This document shows positions 14,616-14,664 of a stretch of DNA of 14,664 nucleotides, in pieces. Each line of letters begins with the position of its first letter. Position 1 is the stretch's first letter. Source of the stretch: an uncultured Bacteroides sp. (lineage in GTDB: Bacteria; Bacteroidota; Bacteroidia; Bacteroidales; Bacteroidaceae); contig NZ_CABUHK010000108.1 in assembly GCF_902491285.1 (NCBI RefSeq), positions 1 to 14,664 on the forward strand. Direction: 5' to 3'. The notes beneath the pieces were generated by a model. It saw only the letters and a program-made list of their open reading frames with translations. It was not told the origin of the DNA and ran no database searches. The position numbers and the translations under genes were made by a program.

Positions 14616-14664
14616 GGCGGCTACCTACTCTCCCACTGTTACGCAGTACCATCGGCGTGACGAG
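14616..14664 (-). rRNA. rrf: 5S ribosomal RNA, 3' part only
   Basis: The last ~49 bases, read on the minus strand, match the 3' half of bacterial 5S rRNA: the conserved block CGCCGATGGTACTG, then GGGAGAGTAGGTAGCCG. The 5' part and the expected 23S and 16S genes lie beyond the window. The exact 3' end (14614-14616) is estimated from the terminal stem. Confidence 0.92.

Noticed and set aside
1..14664. CRISPR array, tRNA gene, insertion sequence, prophage, toxin-antitoxin or defence island
   Set aside because: No spaced direct repeats, tRNA-like folds, transposase or integrase motifs, or defence domains were seen; the window is mostly conserved core genes.

Overview
The window looks like a chromosomal segment of a gut Bacteroides or close Bacteroidales relative. 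The evidence is the gene order tig-clpP-clpX-recQ, a RecQ with the long C-terminal extension of this phylum, an RRM-type RNA-binding protein, a lipoprotein with an Asp-rich export signal after its lipidated Cys, promoters of the Bacteroides TAnnTTTG (-7) type, and A/T-rich leaders without clear Shine-Dalgarno sequences. The species cannot be told from this sequence. Nearly everything is conserved core genome. Only the first ~1.27 kb looks accessory.

Layout. (1) 1-1272 is an A/T-rich accessory stretch. It holds a small surface-type lipoprotein (+), a possible 57-residue basic protein on the minus strand with its own promoter-like box and a shared terminator, a decayed gene tail ending at an intact terminator, and an empty stretch with one orphan promoter-like box. 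(2) 1273-7112 is a minus-strand protein quality-control block: trigger factor, a terminator that overlaps the likely clpP promoter, then clpP-clpX spaced by 2 nt, then recQ with its own promoter. (3) 7113-7734 is an RRM RNA-binding protein gene (+) with a long, U-rich, hairpin-containing upstream region. (4) 7782-10199 is an outer-membrane lipid transport pair: mlaE-mlaF (-) and lptB (+), read divergently from a 75-nt gap in which the two -7 boxes form a perfect inverted repeat. (5) 10205-14664 (minus strand) is a ribosome and fatty-acid block. In transcription order it holds the 3' end of a 5S rRNA gene with tandem terminators, a DUF177/YceD protein, L32 (rpmF), fabH, a terminator, era and der.

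How the genes fit together. Trigger factor receives nascent chains at the ribosome, and ClpXP degrades tagged or misfolded proteins. Era and Der assemble the 30S and 50S subunits, L32 and DUF177 also belong to 50S biogenesis, and the rRNA operon lies just upstream of them. FabH starts fatty-acid synthesis. LptB and MlaFE power LPS and phospholipid traffic to or from the outer membrane.

I found no CRISPR array, tRNA, insertion sequence, prophage or recognisable defence system. The most useful leads are small: the unlisted minus-strand small gene, the decayed gene beside it, the symmetrical lptB/mlaE promoter pair, the structured RNA-binding-protein leader, and the diverged ClpP-contact tripeptide in ClpX.
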